The position numbers and the translations under genes are program-made. Source: SCUD01 sp036824505 (lineage in GTDB: Bacteria; Pseudomonadota; Gammaproteobacteria; Steroidobacterales; Steroidobacteraceae). From it: a DNA stretch of 64,000 bases. Under the pieces are notes generated by a model, which had not been told where the DNA came from, did not search any database, and saw nothing but the letters and a program-made list of their open reading frames with translations. The DNA lies in NCBI GenBank assembly GCA_036824505.1, contig DAITAA010000008.1, forward strand, positions 1 to 64,000, in the 5' to 3' direction. Within the stretch, counting starts at the first letter, position 1. Each line of letters starts with the position of its first letter. Positions 1 through 7,576 of this stretch are shown in pieces.

Positions 1-41
1 GCTGCCGTCGAGCGGGCATAGGAGATGAAGATGTCGGACAC
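1..41 (-). CDS. TIR-domain protein, 5' end only
   Basis: Reading leftwards from a GTG at 41, the frame gives MSDIFISYARSTA and then leaves the window. The DIFISYARS start is the first beta strand of bacterial TIR domains. In related proteins a TIR domain at the extreme N-terminus is often followed by a winged-helix or TPR region. An AAGGGA ribosome site lies about a dozen bases upstream of the GTG, and a TATACT-like -10 box sits near 87-97 on the same strand. Only 13 codons are visible, so the output domain is unknown. The role could be signalling or an NAD-consuming defence effector. Confidence 0.6.
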   Translation of the reverse strand, partial: MSDIFISYARSTA

Positions 42-274
42 GTTCCGGCGGTCCCTTGGTGGAGAGCGGCCCTGCGAATCGCGCAAAAGTATAGCCCGCG
101 GATTCTGGCAGCACCCCAGCTGACGGCCACGGATTCGTGGAGAGTGGAGGAGGCGGGGGCCTACCGCAGTTCAAGATCAACAAATTCAGGGCTGTGCGAA
201 ATCCAACTCACGCCCCCGTTGCCACTCTCAAGAACCCCGGTCCGGTGCCGGGCTCCCGTCCTGCTCTCCCATTC

Positions 275-318
275 GCCAGCGTGGTCAGCGGCGAGACCAG
301 CATGACCACGGCCTCGGC
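275..318 (+). pseudogene. Relic of a POT transporter gene
   Basis: This 44-base stretch matches 9597-9640, inside the POT-family transporter gene of this window, with only about three differences. It keeps the reading frame of the motif SVVSGETxMTT. The segment before it (about 180-226) resembles the sequence just downstream of that same transporter (about 9768-9815). Between the two lies a degenerate GC hairpin (233-250). The two homologous pieces are in the opposite order to the intact locus, which suggests a decayed, rearranged second copy. It does not code for a protein now. Confidence 0.55.
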
Positions 319-327
319 TGATTGCGC

Positions 328-350
328 TCGACATCGTAACGATATGTCGA
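328..350. promoter_or_regulatory. Long inverted repeat, putative operator
   Basis: TCGACAT (328-334) and ATGTCGA (344-350) form a perfect inverted repeat. A second repeat, ATCGT/ACGAT, is nested inside at 333-343. The element ends ten bases upstream of a TATAAT box and so overlaps the expected -35 region of the lipoprotein gene at 422. That position fits a repressor operator. Which regulator binds cannot be told from the sequence. Confidence 0.45.
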
Positions 351-360
351 CGTGTGGACG

Positions 361-366
361 TATAAT
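361..366 (+). promoter_or_regulatory. Consensus -10 box (TATAAT)
   Basis: A perfect TATAAT lies 56 bases upstream of the ATG at 422. No good -35 hexamer is visible at the usual spacing. That region is occupied by the inverted repeat at 328-350, so the promoter may depend on, or be blocked by, a regulator. Confidence 0.45.
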
Positions 367-421
367 GCTGTCAGGCTGCGCAGCGGCGCAGCACAGGTGT
401 CATCACTATCTTGGGGGAAAC

Positions 422-1195
422 ATGAATCTGCACAAGACCGCTGCGGCGCTCGCCGCGGCCGCGACCATCGTTGCGCTGACGGCGTGCCAGCCGGCCGGGC
501 CTAACGCCAAGGAACTGGATGCCATCAAGGCCGTCAACGGCGCCTGGGCCGATCACTTGAACGCGGGCGATGCCGACGCCCTGACCAAGTTGTACTGGGA
601 CGACGCGGTGCTGATGCCGCCCGGCGTACCGGCCAACAAGGGGTCCGAGGCGATCCGTGCGTCCGTCGCGCGCGAGATCGAGGGTATGAAGGCCGCCGAC
701 CTGACCATGAACATCCAGCACGGCCCGATCAGCGTGACCGGCGCGCTGGCCTGGCAGGACGGGACCTTCAGCGTCACCGACGCCTCCGGGGCGACGGTGG
801 ATGCCGGCAAGTACCTCTCCGTGCTGGAGAAGCGGGATGGAACGTGGCGCCTGCTGCGCGACACCTGGAACTCCGACGGGGCGCCTGCAGCAACGGCCGC
901 CGGGCCGGATTCGATCACGGCCGACCCCGCGCATTACAAGGTCGAGTTCGAGAACGACAAGGTGCGCGTGCTGCGCATCGCCTATGGGCCGAAGGAGAAG
1001 TCGGTCATGCATGGCCATCCGGCGGGCGTGGCCGTGTTCCTGAATGATGTCCACGGGAGGTTCACGATGCCCGATGGCACGAGTCAGGAGTTCCATGCCA
1101 AGGCTGGCACTGTGAATTGGACGGACGCGACGAACCACAACCCGGAGAACCTCGGCAACAAGCCTTTCGAGGTCATCCAGGTCGAGCTCAAGTAG
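422..1195 (+). CDS. Lipoprotein with SnoaL-like and cupin-like domains
   Basis: The 257-residue product begins with a lipoprotein signal (LTAC, lipid-modified Cys22), so it is probably anchored in the outer membrane facing the periplasm. Residues about 30-150 look like a SnoaL/DUF4440 cone fold (ADHLNAGD, LYWDDAVLMPPG, WRLLRDTWNSDG). Residues about 170-257 look like a single small beta-barrel of cupin type with a histidine pair in MHGHPAG. The start at 422 is chosen because it gives the signal peptide and follows a GGGGGAAA ribosome site. The open frame extends back to 137, but that part is not protein-like. No enzymatic activity can be assigned. A rho-independent terminator follows 30 bases later. 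Confidence 0.85.
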   Translation: MNLHKTAAALAAAATIVALTACQPAGPNAKELDAIKAVNGAWADHLNAGDADALTKLYWDDAVLMPPGVPANKGSEAIRASVAREIEGMKAADLTMNIQHGPISVTGALAWQDGTFSVTDASGATVDAGKYLSVLEKRDGTWRLLRDTWNSDGAPAATAAGPDSITADPAHYKVEFENDKVRVLRIAYGPKEKSVMHGHPAGVAVFLNDVHGRFTMPDGTSQEFHAKAGTVNWTDATNHNPENLGNKPFEVIQVELK

Positions 1196-1224
1196 TCGCG
1201 GGTCGCGAGCCCGTATGACGGAAA

Positions 1225-1251
1225 GCCCCGGCGGTTACCGCCGGGGCTTTT
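1225..1251 (+). terminator. Rho-independent terminator
   Basis: GCCCCGGCGG (1225-1234), a TTA loop and CCGCCGGGGC (1238-1247) form a 10-bp perfect stem followed by TTTT. It ends transcription of the lipoprotein gene at 422-1195. Confidence 0.9.
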
Positions 1252-1452
1252 CTTTCGCTATGACCGCTCTTCTGGACCGTTCCGATGTCCGGTGTAAAGT
1301 GCCGTCATGGGCGTGTATTGGCTGGCCAATATCGTGCCGCTGTTCACGTCCCGGTCATTTGCGGTTGGGTTATTGCAGGCCGGTTTTTGCCAGGAATTGA
1401 CCTGCGTCAGCGCAGGCGGCGTCTTGCCGCTGTTGAATCTCCGGCAACCCTT

Positions 1453-2193
1453 ATGAACCGGCAATTCACAATATCTGCTCGTGGCAAGCCCGCCGCTGTG
1501 CCAATACAAATGTTCATAAAACGGTACTTCAACGACATTCCAGTGGCGCAAATCGACAGCTTCTTCGGATTTACTACCGACAAGAGCACGCTGTATGGTG
1601 GGCGAATCTACGTCACGACGGAAATCAGCGCTTATGACCTGCGCTCGATGTACGGGATGGGCATCAATCTACGGCTGCCGTTGACGAATCACGACGCGTC
1701 GCCGGAGGAATACGAAGCGAACCTCCCGTTGTTCGAGAAGCACCACCGGCCGGGGAACTCGATCATCATTACCAACGACAATTTGGCCCGGTGGATAAGA
1801 AGGGATTTTCCAGACTATCGTCTTGAGGCCAGCGTAATAAAAAACATCGATAGCCTGAAGAAAATCGATAAGGCCGCGAGAATCTACGACAGCATTATTT
1901 TGCCCATGAGCGTAAACGAGGATGAGGCATTCCTGGTCTCGATCGAAAATAAGAGCCAGATTACCCTGTTTGCCAACGCCGGTTGCGCGCTGACCTGTCC
2001 CTCCAAGATGTGCTATCCGAGCATCTCGAAAGTCAACAAGACCGGCGATCTCTCTCTGTTCAGGTGCTCTCAGAATCTAAAGTATCGAGAGTTGCTCGGA
2101 ATGCAGGATTTCGATCTGGACTACCTTGAGGGCCTCGGCTTCCATCGGTTCAAGTTGCTGCGTGCCCGCCAAGGCAACATGACGGGCGTTTAA
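1453..2193 (+). CDS. Peptidase U32-like TIM-barrel protein
   Basis: The product is about 246 residues and is not identified with certainty. The layout resembles U32-type TIM-barrel proteins: repeated short strands followed by helices, and a C-terminal cysteine set CALTCPSKMCY plus FRCS that could bind an iron-sulfur cluster, as in UbiU/UbiV-like relatives. No signal peptide is present, so it should be cytoplasmic. The start is unclear. ATG 1453 is taken here; ATG 1510 (MFIKRYFND) is an alternative, and neither has a strong ribosome site. Base composition is clearly more AT-rich than the neighbours (many ATA, AAA and AAT codons), which suggests recent acquisition. It stands alone between two terminator-like hairpins. 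Confidence 0.6.
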   Translation: MNRQFTISARGKPAAVPIQMFIKRYFNDIPVAQIDSFFGFTTDKSTLYGGRIYVTTEISAYDLRSMYGMGINLRLPLTNHDASPEEYEANLPLFEKHHRPGNSIIITNDNLARWIRRDFPDYRLEASVIKNIDSLKKIDKAARIYDSIILPMSVNEDEAFLVSIENKSQITLFANAGCALTCPSKMCYPSISKVNKTGDLSLFRCSQNLKYRELLGMQDFDLDYLEGLGFHRFKLLRARQGNMTGV

Positions 2194-2303
2194 GTGACGT
2201 TGGTCCGTTATTCGGACAACTAATTACTGGAGACTTGATGCCTCGCACCTTGCTCGAGTTCTGAGCGGCACCGAAACAATGGGGTAACGTCACCACTTTC
2301 ACG

Positions 2304-2326
2304 AACCTCGGCCCCATGCCGGGGTT
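2304..2326 (+). terminator. GC hairpin of the dispersed CCGGGGTTTCT type
   Basis: AACCTCGGC (2304-2312) pairs with GCCGGGGTT (2318-2326), followed by TCTGTTACTGG. The left flank CACCACTTTCACGAA resembles the flank of the fuller repeat copies. It lies 111 bases after the U32-like gene and can serve as its terminator. Confidence 0.55.
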
Positions 2327-2354
2327 TCTGTTACTGGCGCTACCGGCGAGTCCT

Positions 2355-2431
2355 GCGGGGGAGGGCGGCAAGTAATTTCCAAATCGGGCCCCCGCTACCA
2401 ATCACACGAACCCCGGCCCCGCGCCGGGGTT
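2355..2431 (+). repeat. tRNA-3'-end-like repeat joined to a GC hairpin
   Basis: CCCCCGCTACCA at 2389-2400 looks like the acceptor 3' strand plus CCA of an initiator-type tRNA. GCGGGGG at 2355-2361 is its perfect 7-bp complement, and AAATC at 2381-2385 resembles part of a T-loop. The D and anticodon arms are missing. After eight bases comes the hairpin AACCCCGGC (2409-2417)/GCCGGGGTT (2423-2431) and a T-rich tail. A very similar 48-base segment occurs at 20180-20225. Confidence 0.55.
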
Positions 2432-2468
2432 TCTGTTGGTGGGGCTACTTCAGTACGCCCCGCTTCGG

Positions 2469-3413
2469 CTACGCCAAAGTAATCTTGCTCTTGTTCATGG
2501 CGAGCCACTCATCGAAGGTCTGTACCGACGGATTGAGTGATCGCGTGTCGTCGATGCTTCGCGCACCGAGGACTTCCTTCTCGAAGTCGCGGTAGACCTG
2601 GAACATGTTGCCCAACTCGTCAGCGCCGGGGAAGCCGAATCCTCGATATGCATCCGCCTCGACAGCGTGGTACTTGACGACGATGCCGAGGCCCTTCGAG
2701 AGCTTCTCGCTCATCTGATCGAGGGTCAGGTTTTCGCCGACGATGCCGACAGTCCTGCCGATGTACTTCGACCCGGCCTTGAAGATGCCGTAGGCGGCCT
2801 TGCCGATATCCTCAACGGCAATGCCGGCCAGCCGCTTGCTGCCCATCGGAAAGGCCCAGCCGTACACGCCGTCATCCCCCTTCTTGGGGGCCAGGCCGAA
2901 TGCGTACAGGTTATCCCAGTAGAACGACGTCACGAGGTACGTGACGGGGAGCCCCGCGAAAAAGGCGTTCGCTTCATCCTTCGCGTCGAAGTGCGGGACG
3001 CGGTACTTCTCCTGAAGCATCGGCATCCGCGTGTCGCCCGGAGCCATCAGCTTCCGCGTGTCTTCGAGCGTCGACCAGATCACGTGCTTGAGCCCGGCCG
3101 TCCTTGCCGCCTCAGCCATGTTTTTGGCCTGAGTCTTCTCTTTCTCTCCGGAGAAGTGCTCCCAGAAGTTGGTGACACAGTAGGCGCCGTACGCGCCCGC
3201 AAACGCTTTCTTGAGGCTGTTCACGTCGTCGAGATCGGCCTTCACGACCTCTGCGCCCTTCGCAGCGAGAGCCCTGGCCTGGTCTTTGCCCGGATCACGG
3301 CTGATGGCCCGGCACGCGAAGCCGCCATTCGGGTCCGCAAGAATGGCGCGGACCAGGCCGCCTCCCTGTGCGCCTGTTGCCCCGACTACCGCAATCACTT
3401 TCTTGTCCGCCAT
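2469..3413 (-). CDS. NmrA/HSCARG-like NAD(P)-binding protein
   Basis: The 314-residue product has an N-terminal Rossmann fold with the dinucleotide loop GATGAQGG at residues 11-18. It also has the family features CRAISRDPGK (NADP ribose-phosphate side) and HVIWSTLEDTRK. Members of the NmrA-like/HSCARG family are atypical short-chain dehydrogenases that sense the NADP(H) state or reduce quinones or atypical substrates. The Ser-Tyr-Lys catalytic set is not evident, which favours a sensor or regulatory role. The ATG at 3413 is preceded by AAGGAG at good spacing. The open frame runs a further 375 bases upstream without protein-like composition, so that extension is rejected. It is cytoplasmic and monocistronic. 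Confidence 0.85.
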   Translation of the reverse strand: MADKKVIAVVGATGAQGGGLVRAILADPNGGFACRAISRDPGKDQARALAAKGAEVVKADLDDVNSLKKAFAGAYGAYCVTNFWEHFSGEKEKTQAKNMAEAARTAGLKHVIWSTLEDTRKLMAPGDTRMPMLQEKYRVPHFDAKDEANAFFAGLPVTYLVTSFYWDNLYAFGLAPKKGDDGVYGWAFPMGSKRLAGIAVEDIGKAAYGIFKAGSKYIGRTVGIVGENLTLDQMSEKLSKGLGIVVKYHAVEADAYRGFGFPGADELGNMFQVYRDFEKEVLGARSIDDTRSLNPSVQTFDEWLAMNKSKITLA

Positions 3414-3674
3414 GGCGACTCTCCTTTGCTCCACTGTCGTTAAGAAGACTAGCGCGCAAACAAGTAATATGCACGCCGCGTCTTTCGAAGCTGATCCGTT
3501 GGGTATTCGCGCCTGATCAGGGTGGCATGCCCTGGTGCGAGAGCGTAGTTCCCAACTCAACCACATGGGCCGCTGAAGAATCCGGTCTTGGGGTTGGCCA
3601 GTAAAGCTGACCCAAATTTCGTGCTGATCGAGGTTGCGTGACCGAGTCGTCGTAGGACGTGCATTTGTCTTCAG

Positions 3675-3697
3675 ACCCCGACCCCGCGCCGGGGTTT
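3675..3697. terminator. GC hairpin flanking zinc-ribbon copy 1
   Basis: GACCCCGACCCCGCGCCGGGGTTTC forms a stem directly beyond the stop codon of the small minus-strand gene at 3701-3946. It belongs to the dispersed CCCCGGC/GCCGGGG hairpin family. Confidence 0.6.
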
Positions 3698-3700
3698 CTG

Positions 3701-3946
3701 TTACTGGGTCCCGTACTGCTCGAACCCGTCGAAACTCGGCACCGGCGCTCGTACTTGCCACCGCCCGACTAAGCCGTACTTGCGACAACGCGGCCTTTTG
3801 AACCTTATCGGCTTATCACCAAGCCCCGCGCGTACCAGTGCAGCCAGGTCGCAAGCGGCCCAACGGCCACAGCCGGGGCAGTAGCAAACCAGTTCATGGG
3901 CGTGGTCGAGTAGTTCGCGAAAGGTGCTGAGGTCGATACGCTGCAT
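3701..3946 (-). CDS. Small zinc-ribbon-like protein, copy 1
   Basis: The 81-residue protein shares the layout of two other intact genes here (5378-5623 and 59074-59319): an N-terminal helix RIDLSTFRELL, then CYCPGCGRWAACDL, ALVRAGLGD, RPRCRKY and the C-terminus GRWQVRAP...GFEQYG. The cysteine pairs suggest a zinc knuckle or ribbon. In this copy the last cysteine (position 57 in the sisters) is tyrosine, so metal binding may be weakened. The ATG at 3946 gives the same 81-residue length as the sisters; the frame is open up to 4012. The function is unknown. Small zinc-ribbon proteins of this layout occur in other proteobacteria. A GC hairpin lies immediately after the stop codon. Confidence 0.7.
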   Translation of the reverse strand: MQRIDLSTFRELLDHAHELVCYCPGCGRWAACDLAALVRAGLGDKPIRFKRPRCRKYGLVGRWQVRAPVPSFDGFEQYGTQ

Positions 3947-4111
3947 GGCCGGAGCATGATGCCCGGATAGTCTCAGGGCGCGAGCCTGGATGACTTGCGG
4001 ATGCTCCCGCAAATGCGGGTAGTGCGGCTGCCTGAAATCACACCCAGAGTAGACTTCGGGCTATGTATGCGTTCCGGTCGATTGATTTCCGCTCTTGTGT
4101 AGGAGAAGGGC

Positions 4112-5224
4112 ATGATCGATTTTGAAAATAATTCTGTCTTCAAATGGGAGCCGCTTGCTGTGCAAGCCGCCAGATCCGCAATTCACGACTGGCGACGCAT
4201 GCCTGGGCGGCACGTCGTGTTACTGCTGGGCCTGTCGCTTCTAGCCGGCTGCACCGCGTCTCACCGTTCGCCCGAGCATCCCGACACCTTCATTCCAGAC
4301 CGCTCAGCGGAGATCACGACAGGGCAAATGGACCGTGCGGCCGTCCGCGGCGTGCTGGGCACGCCGCAGTTCTCCAGTGAGTACTGGGGCTTCGACTTGT
4401 TTCGCGCTGACACAAGGCAGTCCGAGACGGTATTTGCAGTCACGCCATTACCCGTTCCATTTGCGCACATCAAAGACTGGCTGCAACGCTACACACTCGT
4501 GGCTTATGGCACCGATGGCCGCGTCAGCGCCGTGGCCAGCGGGCTGTTTCGCCGGCCTGCTTCATGGCGCAATGTTTCTCCAATCGAGTCCGATTTCCCG
4601 TCCCTGCACCTGCGTGCGGGAGAACTGCTGTTTTTCGTCGACCCAGAGGGCGCCCGCGAAGTAAACCTGCTGGTATCGCCCCGTAGCCGCGACGCCTTCC
4701 TTCTACAGGCGCGCTCGTCGAGCAGTTGCACGGTAGTTCTGGCCTGCGGGGATCGGGGCTGCGGCGACCAGTTCGCGGTGGATGCAGGCCGGGTTCGCAG
4801 ACTGCCCGTGCGCACCGCTCACACCTGGTGGCTCGGCAAGAGTGAACGGGACGTGTGGCTGCGGGGCGTCGAACCACATGGCATTGACGCAGATACCTGG
4901 CGGCAGGGTATACGTGATTCTGGCGGTGACTCAGGAAATCCCTGGCTGGAAGCGCTGGTAGCCATCAGGCTGATCGCCGGCGGGCACACGCTCGGGCTCT
5001 CGGCGAAGCACTTCAGCGGCGCAACTTTCGAAACGTTCACGTGCGTCCCGGGAGAGGTGATCTACCTGGTGATCAATGCAACCAGCAATTCAAGCTTCTG
5101 GAAACATGCGCTCGTGGACTGGCAGATCGATCGCAGCGGGACCATGCCGGAGCGAATCGCGCGACGTGCACTGATTCTGATGGACGACGGCCAGTGGTAT
5201 GTCGACTCTGAGCCGGGTAAGTAA
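4112..5224 (+). CDS. Lipoprotein with BamE/SmpA-like N-terminal segment
   Basis: The 370-residue product carries a lipoprotein signal ending LSLLAGC (Cys47). The part after it, TTGQMDRAAVRGVLGTPQ, resembles the start of the BamE/SmpA fold, where a small domain docks onto envelope partners. The remaining 250 residues, with several cysteines (CTVVLACGDRGCG), are unrecognised. The start at 4112 has an excellent AGGAGAAGGG ribosome site but puts about 29 residues ahead of the signal peptide. ATG 4199 (MPGRHVVLLLG) would give a textbook signal and may be the true or a second start. No partner gene is adjacent. Confidence 0.7.
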   Translation: MIDFENNSVFKWEPLAVQAARSAIHDWRRMPGRHVVLLLGLSLLAGCTASHRSPEHPDTFIPDRSAEITTGQMDRAAVRGVLGTPQFSSEYWGFDLFRADTRQSETVFAVTPLPVPFAHIKDWLQRYTLVAYGTDGRVSAVASGLFRRPASWRNVSPIESDFPSLHLRAGELLFFVDPEGAREVNLLVSPRSRDAFLLQARSSSSCTVVLACGDRGCGDQFAVDAGRVRRLPVRTAHTWWLGKSERDVWLRGVEPHGIDADTWRQGIRDSGGDSGNPWLEALVAIRLIAGGHTLGLSAKHFSGATFETFTCVPGEVIYLVINATSNSSFWKHALVDWQIDRSGTMPERIARRALILMDDGQWYVDSEPGK

Positions 5225-5330
5225 CACGCACCGCACGCCAGGCCTACGAACACGTAACCCAAGCGACGTTATCGCGATCAGCGGAGCAGTATCTCAGCGC
5301 ACCAGGCCGTTTCGTTGATCTGTAAGCACG

Positions 5331-5373
5331 CCCCCGCTACCAATCACACGAACCCCGGCCCCGCGTTGGGGTT
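5331..5373 (+). repeat. tRNA-3'-end-like repeat joined to a GC hairpin
   Basis: CCCCCGCTACCA at 5331-5342 is followed by ATCACACG and the hairpin AACCCCGGC (5351-5359)/GTTGGGGTT (5365-5373). The 30 bases before the hairpin loop are identical to the copies at 2389 and 11260. It abuts the stop codon of zinc-ribbon copy 2, so hairpin and gene may travel as a unit. Confidence 0.6.
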
Positions 5374-5377
5374 TCGT

Positions 5378-5623
5378 CTAGTGCATCCCGTACTGCTCGA
5401 ACCCGTCGAATCGCGGCATGGGCGCTCGGACTTGCCACCGCCCGACTGAGCCGCACTTCCGGCAACGAGGCCTATTTGCACCGACCGGCCGATCACCGAG
5501 CCCAGCCCGTAGCAGTGCAGCCAGGTCGCAATTGGCCCACCTGCGGCAACCAGGACACCAGCAGTCGAGGCCGTGGCCGTGCTGCAGTAGGCTGGCGAAG
5601 GCGTCGAGACGAATTGAGTACAT
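5378..5623 (-). CDS. Small zinc-ribbon-like protein, copy 2
   Basis: The 81-residue protein has six cysteines: CWCPGC (21, 23, 26), NCD (32) and CRKC (54, 57). It otherwise matches the other copies: SIRLDAFASLLQ at the start, RAGLGDRP in the middle, GRWQVRAPMP and GFEQYGMH at the end. This is the most complete version in the window. Function unknown; a zinc-binding nucleic-acid or protein adaptor is one possibility. No other gene is co-oriented within its unit. The stop codon lies four bases from the repeat hairpin at 5351-5373. Confidence 0.75.
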   Translation of the reverse strand: MYSIRLDAFASLLQHGHGLDCWCPGCRRWANCDLAALLRAGLGDRPVGANRPRCRKCGSVGRWQVRAPMPRFDGFEQYGMH

Positions 5624-5736
5624 GACAGGAGCATGATGCGCGGATAGGCTCGGGAGGCGAATCTGCAGCCGTGCACGTAGCAGGCTTTGACACCAGGTTT
5701 TAGTCCAACAAATCCGGTCCCAGGATCAACCCGCCC

Positions 5737-7293
5737 ATGAATTCCAATAAGAACTGGTCTGTATTTGTCATTTCGCTGGTTGTCTTTTGTGTGTGCGGCA
5801 GCGCGCTCGCAGAGGAAAAGGAAACCGGCGGCGATGCAGCCAAGGAAAAGCTCGACGAGCCGGTCCCACCCCCCACGGCCTTCGTCTCGCAACACTCCGG
5901 CACCTTCAACGGCAAGAAAATCGACTACACCGTGACAGCCGGCGAAACTTACCTGCAGGACAAGGACGGCGAACCCAAGGCCAGTATTTTCTCGTTTGCC
6001 TATACGCGCAACAGCTCGGGCGGTGAGCCCCGGCCAGTCACTTTTGTATGGAATGGCGGCCCGGGTTCCGCGTCTGTGTGGCTGCACATGGGTTCAATTG
6101 GCCCGCGGCGGGTGAGTGTGCCCAGCGATGCGTCCTACCCGGGCGGCCCGCCATATCCAATTCTCGATGCGCCCGAAACCATACTCGATGTCACTGATCT
6201 CGTGTTCGTGGATCCGGTCGGCACCGGTTTCTCGAAGGCCATTGGCAAGCACGAAAACAAGGAATTCTGGGGCCTCATGGAGGACGCGCAGTCCGTCGCC
6301 GAGTTCATACGAGACTGGACTACCGCCCAGGGTCGCTGGAATTCGCCCCGCTTCCTGCTGGGTGAAAGTTACGGCACCACCCGCGCCGCGGCGGTGGCCA
6401 ATATCCTGGAAAACGACATGCAGATGGGTCTCAACGGCATTGTCTTCATTTCGCAGTGCCTGGATTACGCGGGCAATTCGCCCTACGTGGAAAACAACCT
6501 GATTTCCGACATCACCTATGTGCCGACCATGGCGGCGGCTGCCTTGTACCACGGCAAGATCCAGCCGGCCCCGGCCAGCCAGGAAGAATTTCTGCAGCAG
6601 GCTCGTGCCTTTGCCAGCGACGAGTTGATGCCCGCCCTGTTCAAGGGCAATCAACTGGATGCAGCTGCGCGCCGGCACGTAAGTGAACGGCTGGCCCGGT
6701 TCACGGGTCTGAGCCCGCAATACATCGAGCGCGCCAACCTGCGAGTCAACGGCTGGGGCTTTGCCAAGGAATTGTTGCGCGACCAGGGCCTTGCGCTCGG
6801 CTTGCTGGATGCGAGATACACGCGGGACGACATCGACGACCTTGCCTCCCGGCCGGAGGCCGACGCCGCCCAACAGGCCATATCAGCCGCCTTCCAGGCG
6901 GCGCTCAGGGACTACATACGCCGCGACCTTAAGGTTGACTGGGACCGCTTGTATACGGCGCCGGCGGATGAAGAGCTGAACAAATCCTGGCGTTGGCGCC
7001 CGGTGTCCGAAGATGAGCCTTGGGAGGCTTGGCCGGTGAACACCGCCGGTGACTTGTCCAAAGCCCTGCGCATCGATCCCAGCCTGAAAATATTCGTCGC
7101 CGCCGGCTACTACGACCTGGTCACGCCGTTCTTCGATGCCGAGTACACCCTGAACCGCCACGAGATCGGCGCCGGCCGGGTCGAGTACCACTACTACGCC
7201 GGCGGCCACATGATGTATGTGCACGAGCCCTCACGGGAGCAGCTGTTGCAAGACATTCGCGTCTTTATGCAATCGCAATTGACCCGCCAGTAA
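5737..7293 (+). CDS. Secreted S10 serine carboxypeptidase
   Basis: The 518-residue product carries a Sec signal peptide ending CGSALA, so it is periplasmic or secreted. It is an alpha/beta-hydrolase of peptidase family S10. Visible family motifs are VWNGGPGSAS (oxyanion region), GESYG with the nucleophile Ser211, the acid Asp460 in GYYDLVTP, and His491 in GGHMMYVH. S10 enzymes remove C-terminal residues from peptides, usually at acidic pH. A peptide transporter of the POT family lies 0.9 kb downstream on the same strand, suggesting but not proving a shared role in peptide use. The length is normal for bacterial members. No strong ribosome site is seen at the ATG. Confidence 0.93.
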   Translation: MNSNKNWSVFVISLVVFCVCGSALAEEKETGGDAAKEKLDEPVPPPTAFVSQHSGTFNGKKIDYTVTAGETYLQDKDGEPKASIFSFAYTRNSSGGEPRPVTFVWNGGPGSASVWLHMGSIGPRRVSVPSDASYPGGPPYPILDAPETILDVTDLVFVDPVGTGFSKAIGKHENKEFWGLMEDAQSVAEFIRDWTTAQGRWNSPRFLLGESYGTTRAAAVANILENDMQMGLNGIVFISQCLDYAGNSPYVENNLISDITYVPTMAAAALYHGKIQPAPASQEEFLQQARAFASDELMPALFKGNQLDAAARRHVSERLARFTGLSPQYIERANLRVNGWGFAKELLRDQGLALGLLDARYTRDDIDDLASRPEADAAQQAISAAFQAALRDYIRRDLKVDWDRLYTAPADEELNKSWRWRPVSEDEPWEAWPVNTAGDLSKALRIDPSLKIFVAAGYYDLVTPFFDAEYTLNRHEIGAGRVEYHYYAGGHMMYVHEPSREQLLQDIRVFMQSQLTRQ

Positions 7294-7302
7294 CCGCAGC
7301 CA

Positions 7303-7385
7303 CCCGCCGGGGTTTCTGCTACTGCCTTCATGCCGCTGCTCAAGACGTCGGCTTATCTTGCGGCGGCTCACTTCCGGCACAGATA
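7303..7385 (-). pseudogene. Decayed zinc-ribbon gene relic
   Basis: GCCGGGGTTTCTGCTACTG at 7304-7324 is the half-hairpin and tail found beside the intact zinc-ribbon genes. The next bases, through GCTGCTCAAGACGTCG and CTCACTTCCGGCA, follow the 3' half of those genes (compare 3691-3740 and 5446-5466) with gaps. No open frame remains. It appears to be an old, eroded copy. Confidence 0.4.
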
Positions 7386-7576
7386 TTGAGTTCCGACCCC
7401 GCCCGGAAGCCATTGTTTTGGAGGAGCGCATCGTGGGCAGAGGTCACCGGCAGTTCGTTGCCATCCAGGGATTCGATCTCATTGTTGCGGCTGCGGGGAA
7501 TCGAGTACCCTAACGTTCGCTTCCAGCCCGACGGGTAGGGAGCCCATCAGTCAACACGATGAAAGGGGGATTATCT

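Noticed and set aside
371..1138. Minus-strand open frame opposite the lipoprotein gene at 422
   Set aside because: It shows no protein-like composition and no start signal, whereas the plus-strand product has a lipobox and recognisable domains.
2355..2400. A functional tRNA gene
   Set aside because: Only the acceptor strands and a T-loop-like scrap exist. The D and anticodon arms are missing.
3414..3788. N-terminal extension of the NmrA-like protein
   Set aside because: The sequence is not protein-like, and the ATG at 3413 has AAGGAG and starts exactly at the Rossmann fold.
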